In this document: in pieces, positions 46,107 to 58,985 of the stretch
How the letters are laid out: the number at the start of each line of letters is the position of its first letter
Position numbering within the stretch: the first letter of the stretch is position 1
DNA from: Byssothecium circinans
Lineage: Eukaryota; Ascomycota; Dothideomycetes; Pleosporales; Massarinaceae
Direction of reading: 5' to 3'
Assembly (NCBI GenBank): GCA_010015675.1
Contig: ML976988.1
Span: 1,024,780 to 1,088,779 of the forward strand
Length of the DNA: 64,000 nt
The notes under the pieces: generated by a model
Seen by the model: the letters and a program-made list of their open reading frames with translations, nothing else
Told to the model about the DNA's origin: nothing
Databases searched by the model: none
Made by a program: the position numbers and the translations under genes

Positions 46107-48380
46107 ATGAACGCCACCGTCGAGTCGTGCTCAGAGGAGAGCGACAACGAAAATGGCATCTGCTTGGACCCGTCGTCTCGCAACGTCTCTGCGAACGTCT
46201 CCGCGAAGCGCTCGTCCAACGAGATGGACACACCGGTCATCTTCAAAACCGAACCCGATGATTCTGGGTACTCTACTGCCGCCACGAGCATGAGTATGAG
46301 CAGCGCTGATATGGCAAGTCAAACCAAGAGCGCTGCACCAATCCCTCCTCCCAGCCCAGCGGCCTCGAGACGACGACCGAGCATTGTCACCGAAGATAGG
46401 AAGCATAGCAGCCAGAGCAGTCCGCGCGCAAGCAAGCCATTGCAGCGTGCGGGCTCTGCTGCCTCGAGACGTCCGGCGAACAATCGTCGCTCAACCGTGA
46501 CGGAGGAAGTGGTGGACTGTACCGACCCGAACTGTACGGAGTGCGGCCCTCACGCCCTCACCAATCGCTCTAGGAGAGGCCAACCCTCTCATGGCTCCTC
46601 TCTCTCCGTCTCCTATCCCTACGACGTTCGCTCGCAACGCTCCGATCCCGCGCCCTCCACCTACACGTCCCCTCCATCTCCGACATATAGCCGACAGCCT
46701 GGCCCTTACGTGCAAGGACCAGCTATTGTCCAACCCGCGCAGACACGTCGACGGTCGTCCTCGACCACAGGGGCTCGGCGCCCCATGAGTTACAGCGGAG
46801 AGCCCGGCCACAGCTACTGGGTCCCGGGTATGTCCACGGGCTACCCGAACCAGTCTCAAGAACACGGTCCTCCCCCTTCAATGGCACGCTACAGCATGCA
46901 ACACCAACAGATGCAGCACCCTCAAATGGCTCCATACATGATGCAACAGAATGGCTTGTACTATCCTCCTGGACAGCCAGCACAGACATCGCCGTCTTAC
47001 GAATACCAGAGGCCTCCCCTGTCAGCTCGTACATCCTCAACCGCTACGTATCAAGCTCGCGGGCCTATGGTTGGGAATGCTCCAGTGATAACACAGCCCG
47101 ACAGAAGCGAACCAATGCCTTCTGCCCGCTATGCAAACTCGCAGGCACGACAAGAGCAGTATCCACCGCAGCAGGATGAGTCCGAGTCCTCTGAGTTCGA
47201 CTCTTCATCGGAAGAAGAGGAAGAGCAGGAAGAGGAGCCACGTCCTACTCGTCGACGCGAATTGATGCCTCCACCTGAGCTCAAAGCCAAGAGCTCTCGA
47301 GACCGACGACCCAGCCTCCGGCACGCAAAAACTACCCAAGTAGTCAACGAGCACCGCCGCATGTCAAAGTCCCAGGTGCTTCCAGAGCGCCCAAGAGTGC
47401 GAGACCCGCGGGACCCGCGAACATCCCGATTGAGCAACAGCACGGGTCATTCCCGCTCTGCTTCGACCAGCCGTCCCACATTGATCCAGAACTCTTCCAA
47501 GGCTCAGTCGTACGAAGCCCAGCGTCCGGCTAGGGTCATGGTCGAGAACTCTAAAACACGGCGCCGTCAGTCATACCAGCCTTACGGGACGGAGTACGAT
47601 TTCGAACCACCTACGAGACCACGGAACCGCGACTCGAAGATCTATTATGATGATGAGCCTGAATACGATCAGAAGAGTCGCAAGAGGAGCTCCAGGATCA
47701 TCCGGGATGAGCAGCTCGAGGCTGAGCAAAAGCGACGGAACCGCGACTCTAAGATATACTACGACGATAGTCATGATGCTATTGCTGTTCAAGAGCGACC
47801 TCGCCGAAAGACCGACGCCTCTGCCACCAAACGCTCCGAGTACGTTGAGCGCCGTTCGGCCATGGATGCCGCCGAGGCATATCAGCAGCGTGCCCGTGGA
47901 AACGAAGTTCCTCTCAACGACGAAGTCCACAGAGCCGCCCTTAAGAAGCAGACTCGAACTCCTTCGGACGGTGGCTCCACCCGCAGCGACGACAAGAAAA
48001 GCCGCGTCAGCCGAGCCCCGACGACGGTAACAAACGGCGGTGGTGGCGAGATTCGTCTCCGAGTAGATGCTTCTGCGCCCCTCAGTGTTTCGTTCAACGG
48101 CGACATGGAGGGTCGAACTCTTCAGGTCCAGCCTGTCGAGGGTGGAATGGCCGATATTGTGATTGGTAGCGCACGCGACAACGAAAGCGTATATCGAAGT
48201 GAAAGAGGCAGCGTCCACGGCGGTCGAAAGTTCATCACGGCAACCCCCAGACGCGATGCCGAGGAGTCGTCAGTTCGCAGTGGGCGCAGCAGCAATAGCA
48301 GACGAGAACTCGATCGCAGAGCAACGACGACATCGGAAAGACCTGCCAACATTCTGAGGCGCCGTACCGAATACTACTGA
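46107..48380 (+). CDS. Large intrinsically disordered protein, function unknown
   Basis: A single exon of 757 residues (MNATVESCSEESDNENGICL...). Nearly all of it is Ser/Arg/Pro/Gln-rich and disordered. Features: a conserved-looking cysteine island VVDCTDPNCTECGPHAL near residue 135; a Tyr/Met/Gln/Pro-rich stretch (about 225-330); an acidic run (SSEEEEEQEEEPRPTRRREL, about 370-390); an exactly repeated RNRDSKIYYDD element at about 510 and 547; and a short folded-looking C-terminal strand region (GGEIRLRVDASAPLSVSFNG). Such architecture suggests a scaffold, RNA-linked or polarity protein, but no family is recognised. The long uninterrupted frame with balanced codons makes it a secure gene. Confidence 0.8.
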   Translation: MNATVESCSEESDNENGICLDPSSRNVSANVSAKRSSNEMDTPVIFKTEPDDSGYSTAATSMSMSSADMASQTKSAAPIPPPSPAASRRRPSIVTEDRKHSSQSSPRASKPLQRAGSAASRRPANNRRSTVTEEVVDCTDPNCTECGPHALTNRSRRGQPSHGSSLSVSYPYDVRSQRSDPAPSTYTSPPSPTYSRQPGPYVQGPAIVQPAQTRRRSSSTTGARRPMSYSGEPGHSYWVPGMSTGYPNQSQEHGPPPSMARYSMQHQQMQHPQMAPYMMQQNGLYYPPGQPAQTSPSYEYQRPPLSARTSSTATYQARGPMVGNAPVITQPDRSEPMPSARYANSQARQEQYPPQQDESESSEFDSSSEEEEEQEEEPRPTRRRELMPPPELKAKSSRDRRPSLRHAKTTQVVNEHRRMSKSQVLPERPRVRDPRDPRTSRLSNSTGHSRSASTSRPTLIQNSSKAQSYEAQRPARVMVENSKTRRRQSYQPYGTEYDFEPPTRPRNRDSKIYYDDEPEYDQKSRKRSSRIIRDEQLEAEQKRRNRDSKIYYDDSHDAIAVQERPRRKTDASATKRSEYVERRSAMDAAEAYQQRARGNEVPLNDEVHRAALKKQTRTPSDGGSTRSDDKKSRVSRAPTTVTNGGGGEIRLRVDASAPLSVSFNGDMEGRTLQVQPVEGGMADIVIGSARDNESVYRSERGSVHGGRKFITATPRRDAEESSVRSGRSSNSRRELDRRATTTSERPANILRRRTEYY

Positions 48381-51319
48381 GACCTTCCGCCTAGACCTTC
48401 GATCTATCTCACTCCCCGACAATGGATCGCTCGAACGACTTTATTCACGCTATTATTTTCTTCCGGGTTTCTCATCTACTTACACCTTTTCTCCATCGCG
48501 TTGCACCCGCTTTTTCTCTCGGGCGGATCGGAGTGGAACCAAAAGCTTTTCTACCCTTCGAAAAAAGTTTCCCGGCGTCGTTCCAATCCGCTCTTCCAAA
48601 AGAGAACGAAAAGTTTCCGCAATGCTGTGTATTCCCGCTCTATTCCCCCATTCGCACTTTTTTCCAGTATTTGCTTTATCTTTACCTTTGTTTGCCTACG
48701 TGCTCGCTTGCTTCTCCGCGACAGTGCAGGACACGATCATGGGTATTGTTAGACTTGGGACGCTCACGCGTATGCGCGAGAGTTTGTTCCGATCTCTCTT
48801 CGACGGAACGGACGGAAATGTATGATCGGTTGTGTCATTTTCTTCTGCTGTTTTCTACTCGTTTTATTTTTAACCGTTCTTCTTGGAATGCTTTTGAGCG
48901 AGCGAGCGAGCAATATCTTTTCGATTGTGCTTCCGAGTTATCCTGCCCCGCCGCGTTTTCTGTTTCCAACATATATTACCATTTTCATTCGCACAATACC
49001 TGCTCCTTCCGGGAGGCTTTTTCGGCTTTGGATTGGATGGATCCGTTTGAGGTTTTAATTCCCCCCCCTTTTTTTCTTTTCTTTGATGGATCCGTTTACC
49101 CCTTTTTCGTTGGCTGGCTTTCGGTTGGTTATGGAGAGGAGGGATGATGAAACACGGGGATTTATGGAGCTGCTAGAGCAGCTACGACTGTTACGAACGA
49201 TGGAACGATGATTGACGCAGCGAGATGTCTTTGATTTGATGATGGCAGAAAAAGGACTGGATGAGTGGGCTTGGGGATCTTGATGGCAAAGATTGTCGTA
49301 GGTAGTTGGATTCCAATGAATCTGAAAGCAATATAGAGCCTCCTTGCCCGAATATTTGGTCCTCCACACTCATTTCTCCCATTACTTCTTCTCGCGTATC
49401 TTGCCCGCACCGCGTCAAAATAATTCATTTTCTCAATGCTACATCACACCGATGCCACGGCTCAGGTTTCGCATCCTTCCTCGTTGGGATTCAGAAAACA
49501 CATCAGTCTTCTAGAACGAAAAGATCCACATCCACTCCATCTTTCTTTCTTTCCGATACACGCACGCGAAAGGGGGCTAAGCTTCTACCGTCAGGAAACA
49601 TGCCAACCAGCCCGCCAACGCATCTACCCCAACGTCGACACGGACACGGACACCGACACCGACTTTGTCGCCGTGATCATCGTCGTCCTCACCGTCCTCC
49701 AGCCCTAATTTCGCCTTCCCAAACCCCCGAGACACTTCTTCCCTCCCCTATTCCAATTCCACAAAACCGCCACGTTGCCTTCCCCATGCCACACAGCATA
49801 GTGCCCATACCCTTCCCTTCATCCCCAACCCGCGCATCCCCGCCGCACCAAAAAAAAAAGGCGGCCCCAGAAACCGAACGTCCATCAATGCCATGTCATG
49901 TCACAAAAAACTCCCTCAAGATCGCTCCCGTTTAGCCATGCGCCGGGACGCGGCGAGCGGAAATAGTCGGTATGGAATCCCCAGTCGGAACGATAATTAA
50001 ATTTCTGCCTGGAAGGCGCGACACGCGCGAGGCAGCCCGAGGGGGGAAGGGAGCGCGTCTTGAAACATGTTACAGAAGTTTATAGTTGTACTTATAGTGC
50101 GTGCGTGTGCGTGCGTGAGACACAAGTCATGTGATATAACACATCACGTGATATAAAAGAGAGGTCAACGTGCAGGTGTCAAACGCTACTCTGAGACCGT
50201 GGAGCTGAACTGTCATGTCAAACCTTGCCTATGACAGACAGACGGATGTGACAACATTCCTTCTGAACTAAACCAGGTGCGTTGAGCGCCATCACTCACT
50301 CAGAGTCACCACCGCCAACTCACCCGTTTCATCTTACTCGCCTCACTTCCCACCCGTCGGCCATCACTTTTCTCCTCACCTCGTCAACAAAGAAATCCAA
50401 ACCAACCAACCACTTCTAAACGCACCTCCGAGTGGCAAACTCGCTGCGTTGGCAATCCCACCTCATATCCCACCCCATCCCATCCCATCTACTCCCCCTC
50501 CCGCCGTCCTAAAAAGCGGAGATCCCCAAGCGTGGCCGCGCCGTTGCTGCCGTGCAACGACTGAACACCTATCTATACAGGCAACTACTGATAGAAGAGG
50601 GGGAGGGGGAGGGGGGTTGAGCGAATATAATATCTCCAAGCGAGAATTGCTACAGTAGCTTGCATGCTTTTGCTTACTGTTAGATTAACCAAGGAAAAAC
50701 ATGGGTCATCACGTGTGTTCACCGGTTTCCCCAAGGTTTTTGGCTTGCGTATTTATGCATGTGGTATTGTAACGTACAGTATCGGCGGCTTGGGTAAGCA
50801 GTGGGCGGGTTAGTTAGTGTATGCAGGTGTTATGTGGGCGACGAGAAAGATGAGGAGGTGGGTGGATGGGTGGGTGGCGAACTACGCCGTCCCCGGACCA
50901 ACGAGGGCCCTTCTTTTTTGTCGTCTCGAGGCAGGCAGGGCGAGGGCTACAGGTATGCACGACATCGAGAGTGAGGTGAGAGATGCATGCATGCATCACG
51001 CGGTCAACATGTGCAACACAAAATATCTGCCATGATAGATAGAGACGGTTTCTTCTCGATTCAATGATGTGACTTGCTTTTTTTGGCGTAGGGTCCGCTG
51101 CTATGCAAGGCCGTCCAGATGTAAGAAAGCCCCAAGCAAATCATGCCAAATATGCCATTTCGCCAGCCCGACTTTTTTGTCCCAGGTTTTTGTGGAAAGA
51201 ATCGTTAGGAGAGAGAATTGTAGAGAAATGATGAGGTGTCGAGTCGTACGACCCACACACATCTTTTGCTGCACCTACCCCACCATTCTACTGCATGCGC
51301 TTGATAACGACAGACGCGC
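48381..51319. other. Intergenic, mostly T- and C-rich, with simple repeats
   Basis: About 2.9 kb. The first kilobase is T-rich and open in several frames without protein character (long 3' region of the disordered-protein gene). Further on there are low-complexity C-rich tracts, an imperfect GTGC repeat at 50097-50117, and TCACGTGA at 50144-50151. No gene is supported. Confidence 0.45.
50097..50117. repeat. Imperfect GTGC microsatellite
   Basis: GTGCGTGCGTGTGCGTGCGTG, five near-tetranucleotide units in non-coding DNA. Confidence 0.9.
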
Positions 51320-54024
51320 CTAGTCGTCCTCAGTCAAGTCGCCGTACTCCCATTGGCCCCTCCTCTCCTCCTTAGCGGTAATCATCCTCTTCTTCAAGGC
51401 AGCAAGGACATCTTCCGCATTCCGTTCCCAGTTCTTCAACTTCTTCGGTACCATGGCGAGACCCTCGCTGATGACTTCGGCGTTCACGCTGTCCTCTCCA
51501 GTCTTGCTATCCTTGGGGTCGAAGAGCGTCACCCAGAGAGTTCCGTCCTTCTCCACTTGGTCGACGTTGGCGACGAGCTGGCGGTCTGCTGTCTCTTGCG
51601 CGATGACATTGACGGCGTCGGCGAGATACTCTGGGTTGCCGGGTAGTTGGATGAAGGAAAGCTGAGCATCGAGGGCCTGAGGCTTCAGCTTCGATGGAAG
51701 GAACTGAGGCTGCGTAAGGGGACGAAGACGGGTCCACGGCACAAGCTCTGAGTTACCGAAATCAATGTAGACGACTTCCGCCTTCTTTGCCTCGCGGTCG
51801 TTCCGTCGAATACGCGCACGGTACCACTCGTCATCTGCAGTGAATTTGGCAGCCACGAAGTCGCCGGCCTTGGGGGGATTGGGCAGACCAGCATTGTTTG
51901 AGGGGTTTAGGTGAAAACTGCGGAAGGCGCTCATGAGCTCAGTCAAGGCTGCTGTGCCCGTACCGACTTGCTGCAGCTTAAGCCTACCATCGTCAGCAAC
52001 GTGCGTGACCACAACATCACGGTAGTCTTTGCGTCGCTCTGCTTCCGCTTCGCCGTTCTGGCCAGCAGTTGCTGCACCCTCGGTAGCATCCCCCTCCTCA
52101 TCTTGCGACGGATCGTAGTCGTGCCACAAACCCTTTCGCGCCGCCTTGGCCTTTTCCTCAGCAGCAAAGAGCTCGTTCGCATTGCCAGCTTTCTCGGCAG
52201 AATAGGCATGCACCGTGGCGAGACCTTCTTCTACAAGTGTCTTTGCAAAGTTCTCGCGATTGATGTATAGCGTTCCAATGAAGCCACCGACCTTGTCACA
52301 GTCCTCTACGTCAATCTCAACGTCTCGCTGTTGGCAACGCTTGTTTGCAAAGTCATGCGCTTCTTGGCCAAATGGCTCTCCCTTATCGGTAGGATTCCGT
52401 GCAGATTTAGGTGCTCGGATGCCAGAGAGAACAAAGGTGAGTTTGGCGTTCTCGCGAGGTACTAGTACCGTGAAGCGCGAACCTGACTTGACAAAGTCTA
52501 CAATCGCGGGGACCTTTCGTTGGCGGGAAAGCAAAGTGAGCTGACGCTTCGCCTTCTCGAGTGATTCTGAGTAGTCCACGTATTGCTTTGTTGAAGGGGC
52601 CTTTGGTGACCAGATACCTTTCTGTGCCTCTTGAGCGGCTTGTTCGGCGAGCAGCAGATCATCGTAGATGGGGCTACGGTCTGTATCGTCCTGTCGGTGG
52701 CGGATGACCGATGCCATGCCATTCTCCACGAGTAGCAGACCGATGTTCTTGCCCTGGAAAGTAACAGTAGCCATTTCACGCTCATCGTATCCCTCGTTGG
52801 CGGGCCGCTTGCCGTCGATGTGAAACTTGACCTGCTTTCCGATCAACCTCTTACGCAGGAACTCCTTAGCCTCTGGTCCCCATGGTGATTGCTTAGGGTC
52901 AGTCGGCTTCGGCTGGCGAACACTGCTAAGGTTGATGCGCTTCTCAGCGCCAGCCTTGTTTCGCAGGAACAAAGTATCAGCACTCTGGATTCGTGTGACG
53001 GTGGCTTCAAGCTCGCCAGCTGCTGAGCCCTTTTGAGCAACATGGCCTTGGTAGAGACCTTGCCGGCTGTCCCGCGCAACCTTCTCAGCTTGTCGCAAAA
53101 TGCCCATTTCCTGACCAAGCAATGTTGTGTGGTGGTCGGTACATTTCGCCAGACCAGCCTTGAGCAGGTGGGGAGAGATGCTGCCTTGCAGAGGATGCTT
53201 TACATTTGCCACAATTTGTCCGTTCGGCGTGGTGCCTAGGACGTTCACGATCACGTTTCGCTGCAACAGTCGCGTCTCGATGAATTGATGCGATTCATCG
53301 CCGAAGGCTTCTGCTGGCTGTTCTTTGCCATCAGATGGGTTCGTTCGCTTCGTAGCTGGTGCCCGCAGACCAGCTAGCAGGACCATGGTTTGAACGTGTT
53401 CGGTTGGCGACAGGAGGAACCGGATGATCATGCGGTCTCCCGAAAGAACCCTCTCGACAATGCCTGTGTCCGGTTAGTAACGTTCCACCCGCGCAATACG
53501 TATACAACTTCACTCGTACCATTGATGTCTTTGCCCTTGTTGTCGTCTACGAATTGCTTGGCATCGGGGAGCTCATTGGAACTGTTGATCCTGCCGCCAG
53601 ACTCCTGCCACAGTCCCTTCGAGTCGGCCTTTGCCCGTGCCTCGAGGACTTGCAGCTTCTCAAGTAGTGCAGTGGCCTCCTCGGAATCATCCTTGCGACC
53701 AGCATCGTCACGAAGCTTCAACCAGCCCTCTGCAACTGCTTGTTCGGGGAATTGTGTTCGATTCGGCAGCGAGATGATTCCATATTCGCGATTGGCGCCC
53801 GTCGGGATCTTGTAGAGCACGGTGAACCTGACAACTTTACCTACAAGCAGGCGGCGGAGAAAATCGCGGGATTCGAAGGCGAATTGCTCGTCGCCCTCGC
53901 GCTTCAATCTCGGTGCGGTGACGAATGCTAAGCTCAGCGTGCGCTCTTGTTTCGCATTGTTGAGGTTGTGTAGGACAACCGTGTCGCCAGAGAGGACGCT
54001 TTTGACCTTCGCCTCGAGAGCCAT
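51320..54024 (-). CDS. SND1: Tudor staphylococcal nuclease (SND1/Tudor-SN)
   Basis: Exon 54024-53520 and exon 53463-51320 (intron 56 bp, donor GTACGA, acceptor CACAG, phase 1) give 882 residues. The protein repeats the staphylococcal-nuclease-like fold: starts at AKVKSVLSGDTVVLHN, then ERVLSGDRMIIRFLL, then EATVTRIQSADTLFLRN, then PAIVDFVKSGSRFTVLV, each followed by a helical ..AE..A....KGLW segment. A Tudor domain follows (AGDFVAAKFTADDEWYRARI with VVYIDFGNSE), embedded in a fifth nuclease-like half. This is the standard Tudor-SN layout and length. The protein binds RNA and small ribonucleoprotein complexes in the cytoplasm and has been tied to RNA decay, stress granules and splicing; nuclease residues of the fold are usually degenerate. 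Same strand as the ROM2-like gene 1.06 kb upstream. Confidence 0.95.
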
Positions 54025-55082
54025 GGTTTGCGGTGGTGAGATGCTGCTGGAGGTGAAGCTATTAGCTACCGTGTTCTCAAGCCCTCAACCGAAGATCATG
54101 GTGGGGCCGAGTGAGTGCGCACCTACTTCAATTGGGGAAGCCAAACAATGTTGGAGGTGAAGGACGAGAGATATGCAATTGAGCTCTAGGAGGAATTCGG
54201 GGTTGAGCTCAACAGGTGGTAGTACGGAGAGATGGTGCGATGTTGCTTATGCACTGTACGTTGCTTGGGACTATCCGTTTGTGTGGGGTTTCGATCTAGG
54301 CGAAGCTTAGACTCCAAACTACACTTCACTCCACTCTAAGAATACGTCGAATATACCGGCCCTGCATGTTATATTGGGGACATTGGCAAATAGCCTAGCA
54401 GCCGTTTATATAATATTTTAATATCGATCGAAATTACAGTTGTTCTTTGATCTGGAGATAATACTTCTTAACAAGGCTACTTTCACTTCCCCTCTGCTAT
54501 CTCACACACATGCACTAAACGCAGAATAAACGAGGGTATATTGCGGGGGTAGCAAATCGTTCACTTCCCTTCAATCAATCAATCAATCAACCAAACAAAC
54601 AACCGTAAAAGAATCTAAAACGCTGGATAGTGATGTAATCAAATCAATCACCCAACAAACATCACTTCGATTACCGTCATCGTGTCACCCACATCCAACA
54701 ACAACTATGCCCCTCGCTCGACGTACTCCACCTGATCAACTACACCCACCTCATCCCGTGCACTCTTGTTCCCAACATCGTATCCGCACTCACTTCCTCA
54801 CTCACACGGGCCAGTCCAATAGCCAAAAAAGTATAATACAAAGTGAGGATCCTTCCATTGCACGTCCATCAATATGAAGAAGAGATCGAGGAAAAGGGTC
54901 GCGTGACTGCTTCAACCCGCGAAGCCGGACCATCTACGAGCTCGCCAGTGCAGAAAATCGACCCTATTGCTGCTGCTGGCCATTTCTCAGAGGCGTCATG
55001 CGGCATGATCGGCATGCACCGCCAGGTGGGCTACGCTCTACAGCTGCACGAGAAGTCCGTTAGTTGAGGGAACTGACTTCCC
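54025..55082. other. Intergenic with TCAA microsatellite
   Basis: About 1.06 kb: promoter of SND1 (right flank of its start) and 3' flank of the ROM2-like gene. It holds (TCAA)5 at 54571-54590. No gene supported; a 74-residue plus frame at 54843 lies in the 3' region and is not called. Confidence 0.5.
54571..54590. repeat. (TCAA)5 microsatellite
   Basis: Five exact TCAA units, followed by CCAAACAAAC. Confidence 0.95.
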
Positions 55083-58000
55083 TCAGCTCTTCTCGTGGTG
55101 TCGAGCGCCATCGATTGACAGCTTGTTGCCTTGCGCAGTCTGCCAGAAATCCAAGCTCGCGATGACATCGTAACCCAGCTCGTCTTCGTAGGCATATAGG
55201 ATCTACCTCAGTGTTAGCTTGTTGCACACATGCACGCATAGTACTTTACTCACCTCTCGTGTGGATGTGTGTAGCCACCTGATGTTTTTGGCTGTGACAA
55301 TATGTACCAAGCCGCCGCTCTCCATATGCCGGATTTCGATGAAGCTCGGTTCGAAAGCGAGGATATACGGGTGGAAGATGGCAAAAGCCTGCGGTGTGCC
55401 TTCCCAGATGATTCTCCAATCCGGCCGAGCTCTCCATCCATTGCGATTAACAAAGAATGAGTAATCGGTATAGCAGAGCAGGAACTCGCTCGCCAAGCGT
55501 TCGATATGGATTGGCTTGATGTTCTCCTTGCGGACCACAAAGTCGAGCGATGTGTCGGCTTGATCAAGCAGGGATTGCGTTTCAAGCGTCTCGAGACTGA
55601 CTACTTCGAAACCACGCGCACATCCAACGCAGAGCTTAGAGCGCAGGAAGTGTATGGACGAAGATTCGGTAGGAATATAGAACTCCTTGTACGGCTTGAG
55701 CTGGTCTTGGTTGTTGGAAAGCATTTTCGCGAGCCCTGATTTTCTAGACTTATTGGCCATGTTCTCCTTAGGTTCATAGACCTTGATAGTCGTGGAGAGG
55801 GTGGACGTCTTGACAGTAGCAACGAGCTGCTGTCCAAGACATATGCCGCACTTAAAGAAGTTGGCGTGAGTAATCTTCTTGCCTCGTTTCGCGACGGCTT
55901 GGGAATCGTCGGGGTCCAAGGCTTCCATAGAGTAAGAATACAGTGTCTTCTCAGCGAGGACAAGAACGATTGAGTGCTGCTCAAGAACATCGATTTGCGT
56001 GACACCTTTACAATCCAGCACTCTCCGGGGCTTGTGAGAAGCATCTTTCGGCTTGCGATCACCGACGAAGACGCCGGCATCAGTACCGTAAGCGAGTTTC
56101 CGACCGCCATCTGCCGTCTGTTAGCATGCACTCTGTGGATTTGAGATACACCTACCAAGCGGCACAGCACATGTGACTCGCATTGTGGAAGCAAAATACC
56201 CTTCGTTAAGAATAGTCTGAGTGAAGATATTGCTCCTCTCCTTCAATGTCCGTTGCTGGGAATCAATGTGTTCCATCCATTTTTGCTGCGAGATTAGCGT
56301 ACTCGCATAAAGGGTCGTTTCGTAGCCGCCCTTTCCGAGGTGTTTGAATGTGAGTGGATATGTTTGTTGTTTTGCCGCGTCACCTTTAGGTGTGGCACCT
56401 GCAATGGTTTTGGCACTCATCAAGTTTGCAGAAGGCCGTTTCGCAATCCCAACCTTAGGATTGATCTCATCCATCTGACCAATGACGAGAAGCTCAAGAG
56501 GAATGGGCTTCTTGTAGACTTTCTGCTCCTCGCGCTTGTTGACGGTCTTAACGCGAACAAGAAGAATGGCGTGATCGAACAAATAGCAAGTAATGTCGCC
56601 AACGTTCTCAGTCGGTGTCTTCTTCAAATTGCCCTTGAAGACCAGTTGGCGGTTTTCATCCGTCAGTTTAAGGTCGACGAATTCGCCAGGACGGAATTTG
56701 AGATCGCGGTTCAGCTGCATGAGGTTGAAGTGGTTTTCGGCTTTGCCGGACTCCACATTGACCTTGGATAGCGTCTCCTTAATCAGCTTGACGGCCTTGG
56801 GAATGTCTTTCTTGTCAGGATTGTCATCTGCAGTACACTTCAAGATGCCCTCAAGCAAGAGCGGATATCTTGCCAATCTCGTGGTCGGTTTTGTGAGGTA
56901 ACCATTTAGCTCCAACTTCCTGGACTCCTTCATTCGCTCCACTTCGTCGACAAACTTGGCGAACTGTGGATTGGTGCGTTTTTCATGCTCAAATTCATAC
57001 TTACCGAAGAGCTGATTCGCTCCGTATTTGATGAAGGGGGTGAAGTGCGGCACATACTCGTTGAATATATCGCCTATCGAATGGACCACCGGATTCTGTT
57101 GCTGACGTCGAGTGAGGGATTCTGCGAGCCTAGAGTTGATCATATAGACCTCTTGACAATTGGAGAAGACAGTTCGTACGAACTTCTCGCGGCGGTGCTC
57201 CGGGATCGGTGAGGTTGCGGGGTTTCGCAGAGGCTTCATCCAGAAATCTCTGAGATATTCTAGATCCTTGACAAAGTCACGCTCCGTATACATCAATTCT
57301 GATATGACTTCTTGCCGCTTCTTCTCTTTGTCAGACACACTCTCTGCGACCTCCTTGGAGACGGTGTTGATCCAAAGCTTCTGCTCCTCATCCACGTCGT
57401 CATGTAAACTAGCATGGGACTCGGCACGCTTGAGACCAAGCTGAGGTTTCAAGTTCAGACGAGCTTGCTGTTCCAGGCGTCGCGGGCAAGCTATCGAGTA
57501 GCATAGCCGATCGCGTGTGCAAGTAGGCGAATAACATTCCGTCAATAGCGTGAAGACCCCGTTCACTTCGTCCGACTCATCCATCAAAGTCTCACGGAAT
57601 TGGTAGATCTCGTTGGTCGAGTCACGAAGCCTGTGCGCGTAGGTGACGTCGTGGAAGAACTTCTGTGCATCCAGAGACCTGCCCAGTAACAGCGCCAAGT
57701 TGCGATCTGTCGTCTTGATGATATATGCGATGAGGTCTACCGACTCCGCTCCCGTAAACGCGCTCTTGTAAACCAATCCATCTTTTTCTTTCTCTGAAAG
57801 CCCAATTCTATCTTTAAAGACTTCTGCTACACGCGACAGAAGCGCCGGGTAGACCAAAGGAGATCTACGCTGGGCAACAATAGCATGCGGGCCTTGCTGT
57901 GATTGTCCAGATGCTCTGTTGTTGCTGGCCACGCTGCTGGCTACTGTCTGCTGAGATGTCGGCCGTGATATTGTCGAGCTCATTGTGTCGGTGCGTTCAG

Positions 58001-58985
58001 ATGGAGGGACTATAGTCGATGCCATCGACATCGTTCGCGACTGCTGCGAGAAGCTACCTTGGCTCATGTTTCGTGTTTTGCTCCCTGGGCCAACATTCAG
58101 TGGTGGAGAGACTGCAGGTCCATTGTGTTCGAAAGATGATGGCTCTCTATCACCCGATTCTCGTCTCCGGCTTGGAATGACTCTGCCACTCATCGTTTGA
58201 GAAAAGTCACTATCTCGTGGGTACGAAGTCATTGACATTGTGCGCTCATCCGGCCGTTCCGGAACCACCCGGCCTTGAGCTGTAGTGCGAGCGGTGTGAT
58301 TCATGTAGGGTTGTTGGCGGAAGGCATTTGCGGGGGACATGTGATTAGGTCCTTGTGCATTAAATTGTGGGCGCGAAATGGTCGCCATGGACTGAGACCG
58401 GTATGGATCCGAGTTCATGGCCGGCCCCGGACCGCCAGGGAAGCGTTGTGGGATTGGTTTGTTGAATGGAGGTTGACCCGGGGGTGCAGGGCGAGAGTCG
58501 AAGCGTTGGGGCTGTCCATATGGCTGGCGCTCTGGGCGAAGTGGTCGAGGAAGGTACTGTGGCTGGGGCTGACGCTGTGCCTGTGGTGGGGGTGCACCAT
58601 CGGGCATTCTTTGATTTTGAGGATAGCCGTTCGGAGGGCCGCGACTATAATTGTCTGGCGGCTGGTCATAGCCATAAGGGTGCTGCTGGTCGTGGTTGTT
58701 GAATGCTCGTGGGTCCTGAGGTGCTTGTGGGCGTCGATCATAGCCGTTCGGGGGTGGTCTCATCGGGGGCCCCCGCTGCATCATATCTGCTGTTTGGGTT
58801 GACATTGTCGCGGCGCGATCGTTCGGCCTCATGGGCGGCTGCGAGGTCATTGTCTGAGAGCGACCAGCCAGAGCCGGGCTGGCACCAAAGATGTTTGTAA
58901 AGGCGGTATCCCTCGCCCCCGTGGGCTGGCCATAGTTGGCGGGGCGCGCGTAGTCTCTCCCCTGGTGGTTGCTATAGTCCGCCAT
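55083..58985 (-). CDS. ROM2: Rho1 guanine nucleotide exchange factor, ROM2-like (DEP-DH-PH-CNH)
   Basis: Exons 58985-56156, 56110-55254 and 55202-55083 (introns 45 and 51 bp) give 1268 residues. Residues 1-370 are Pro/Gln/Arg/Ser-rich and disordered. A DEP domain follows (about 380-465, LLSRVAEVFKDRIGLSEKEK...), then a DH domain (about 550-760; KKRQEVISELMYTERDFVKD, TTRLARYPLLLEGIL), a PH domain (about 780-905; LVFKGNLKKTP, WMEHIDSQQ) and a CNH domain (about 935-1240; GGRKLAYGTDAGVFVGD, ending ILYAYEDELGYDVI). This order is that of fungal ROM1/ROM2, which load GTP on Rho1 at the plasma membrane in the cell-wall-integrity pathway. The first acceptor (GGCAG) was chosen because it restores VPLDGGRKLAYG. 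The gene is divergent from the V-ATPase proteolipid gene. Confidence 0.94.

Noticed and set aside
47571..48218. A 215-codon minus-strand frame
   Set aside because: Antisense shadow of the disordered-protein gene.
48422..49147. A 241-codon plus-strand frame just downstream of the disordered-protein gene
   Set aside because: T-rich, Phe/Leu/Ser-heavy translation without motifs; it looks like the long 3' region of the preceding gene.
49306..49935. A 209-codon plus-strand frame
   Set aside because: C/A-rich low-complexity sequence giving Pro/Thr/His runs; no protein character.
50144..50151. TCACGTGA palindrome in non-coding DNA
   Set aside because: It matches a bHLH-type site but is more than 1 kb from any start codon and could occur by chance.
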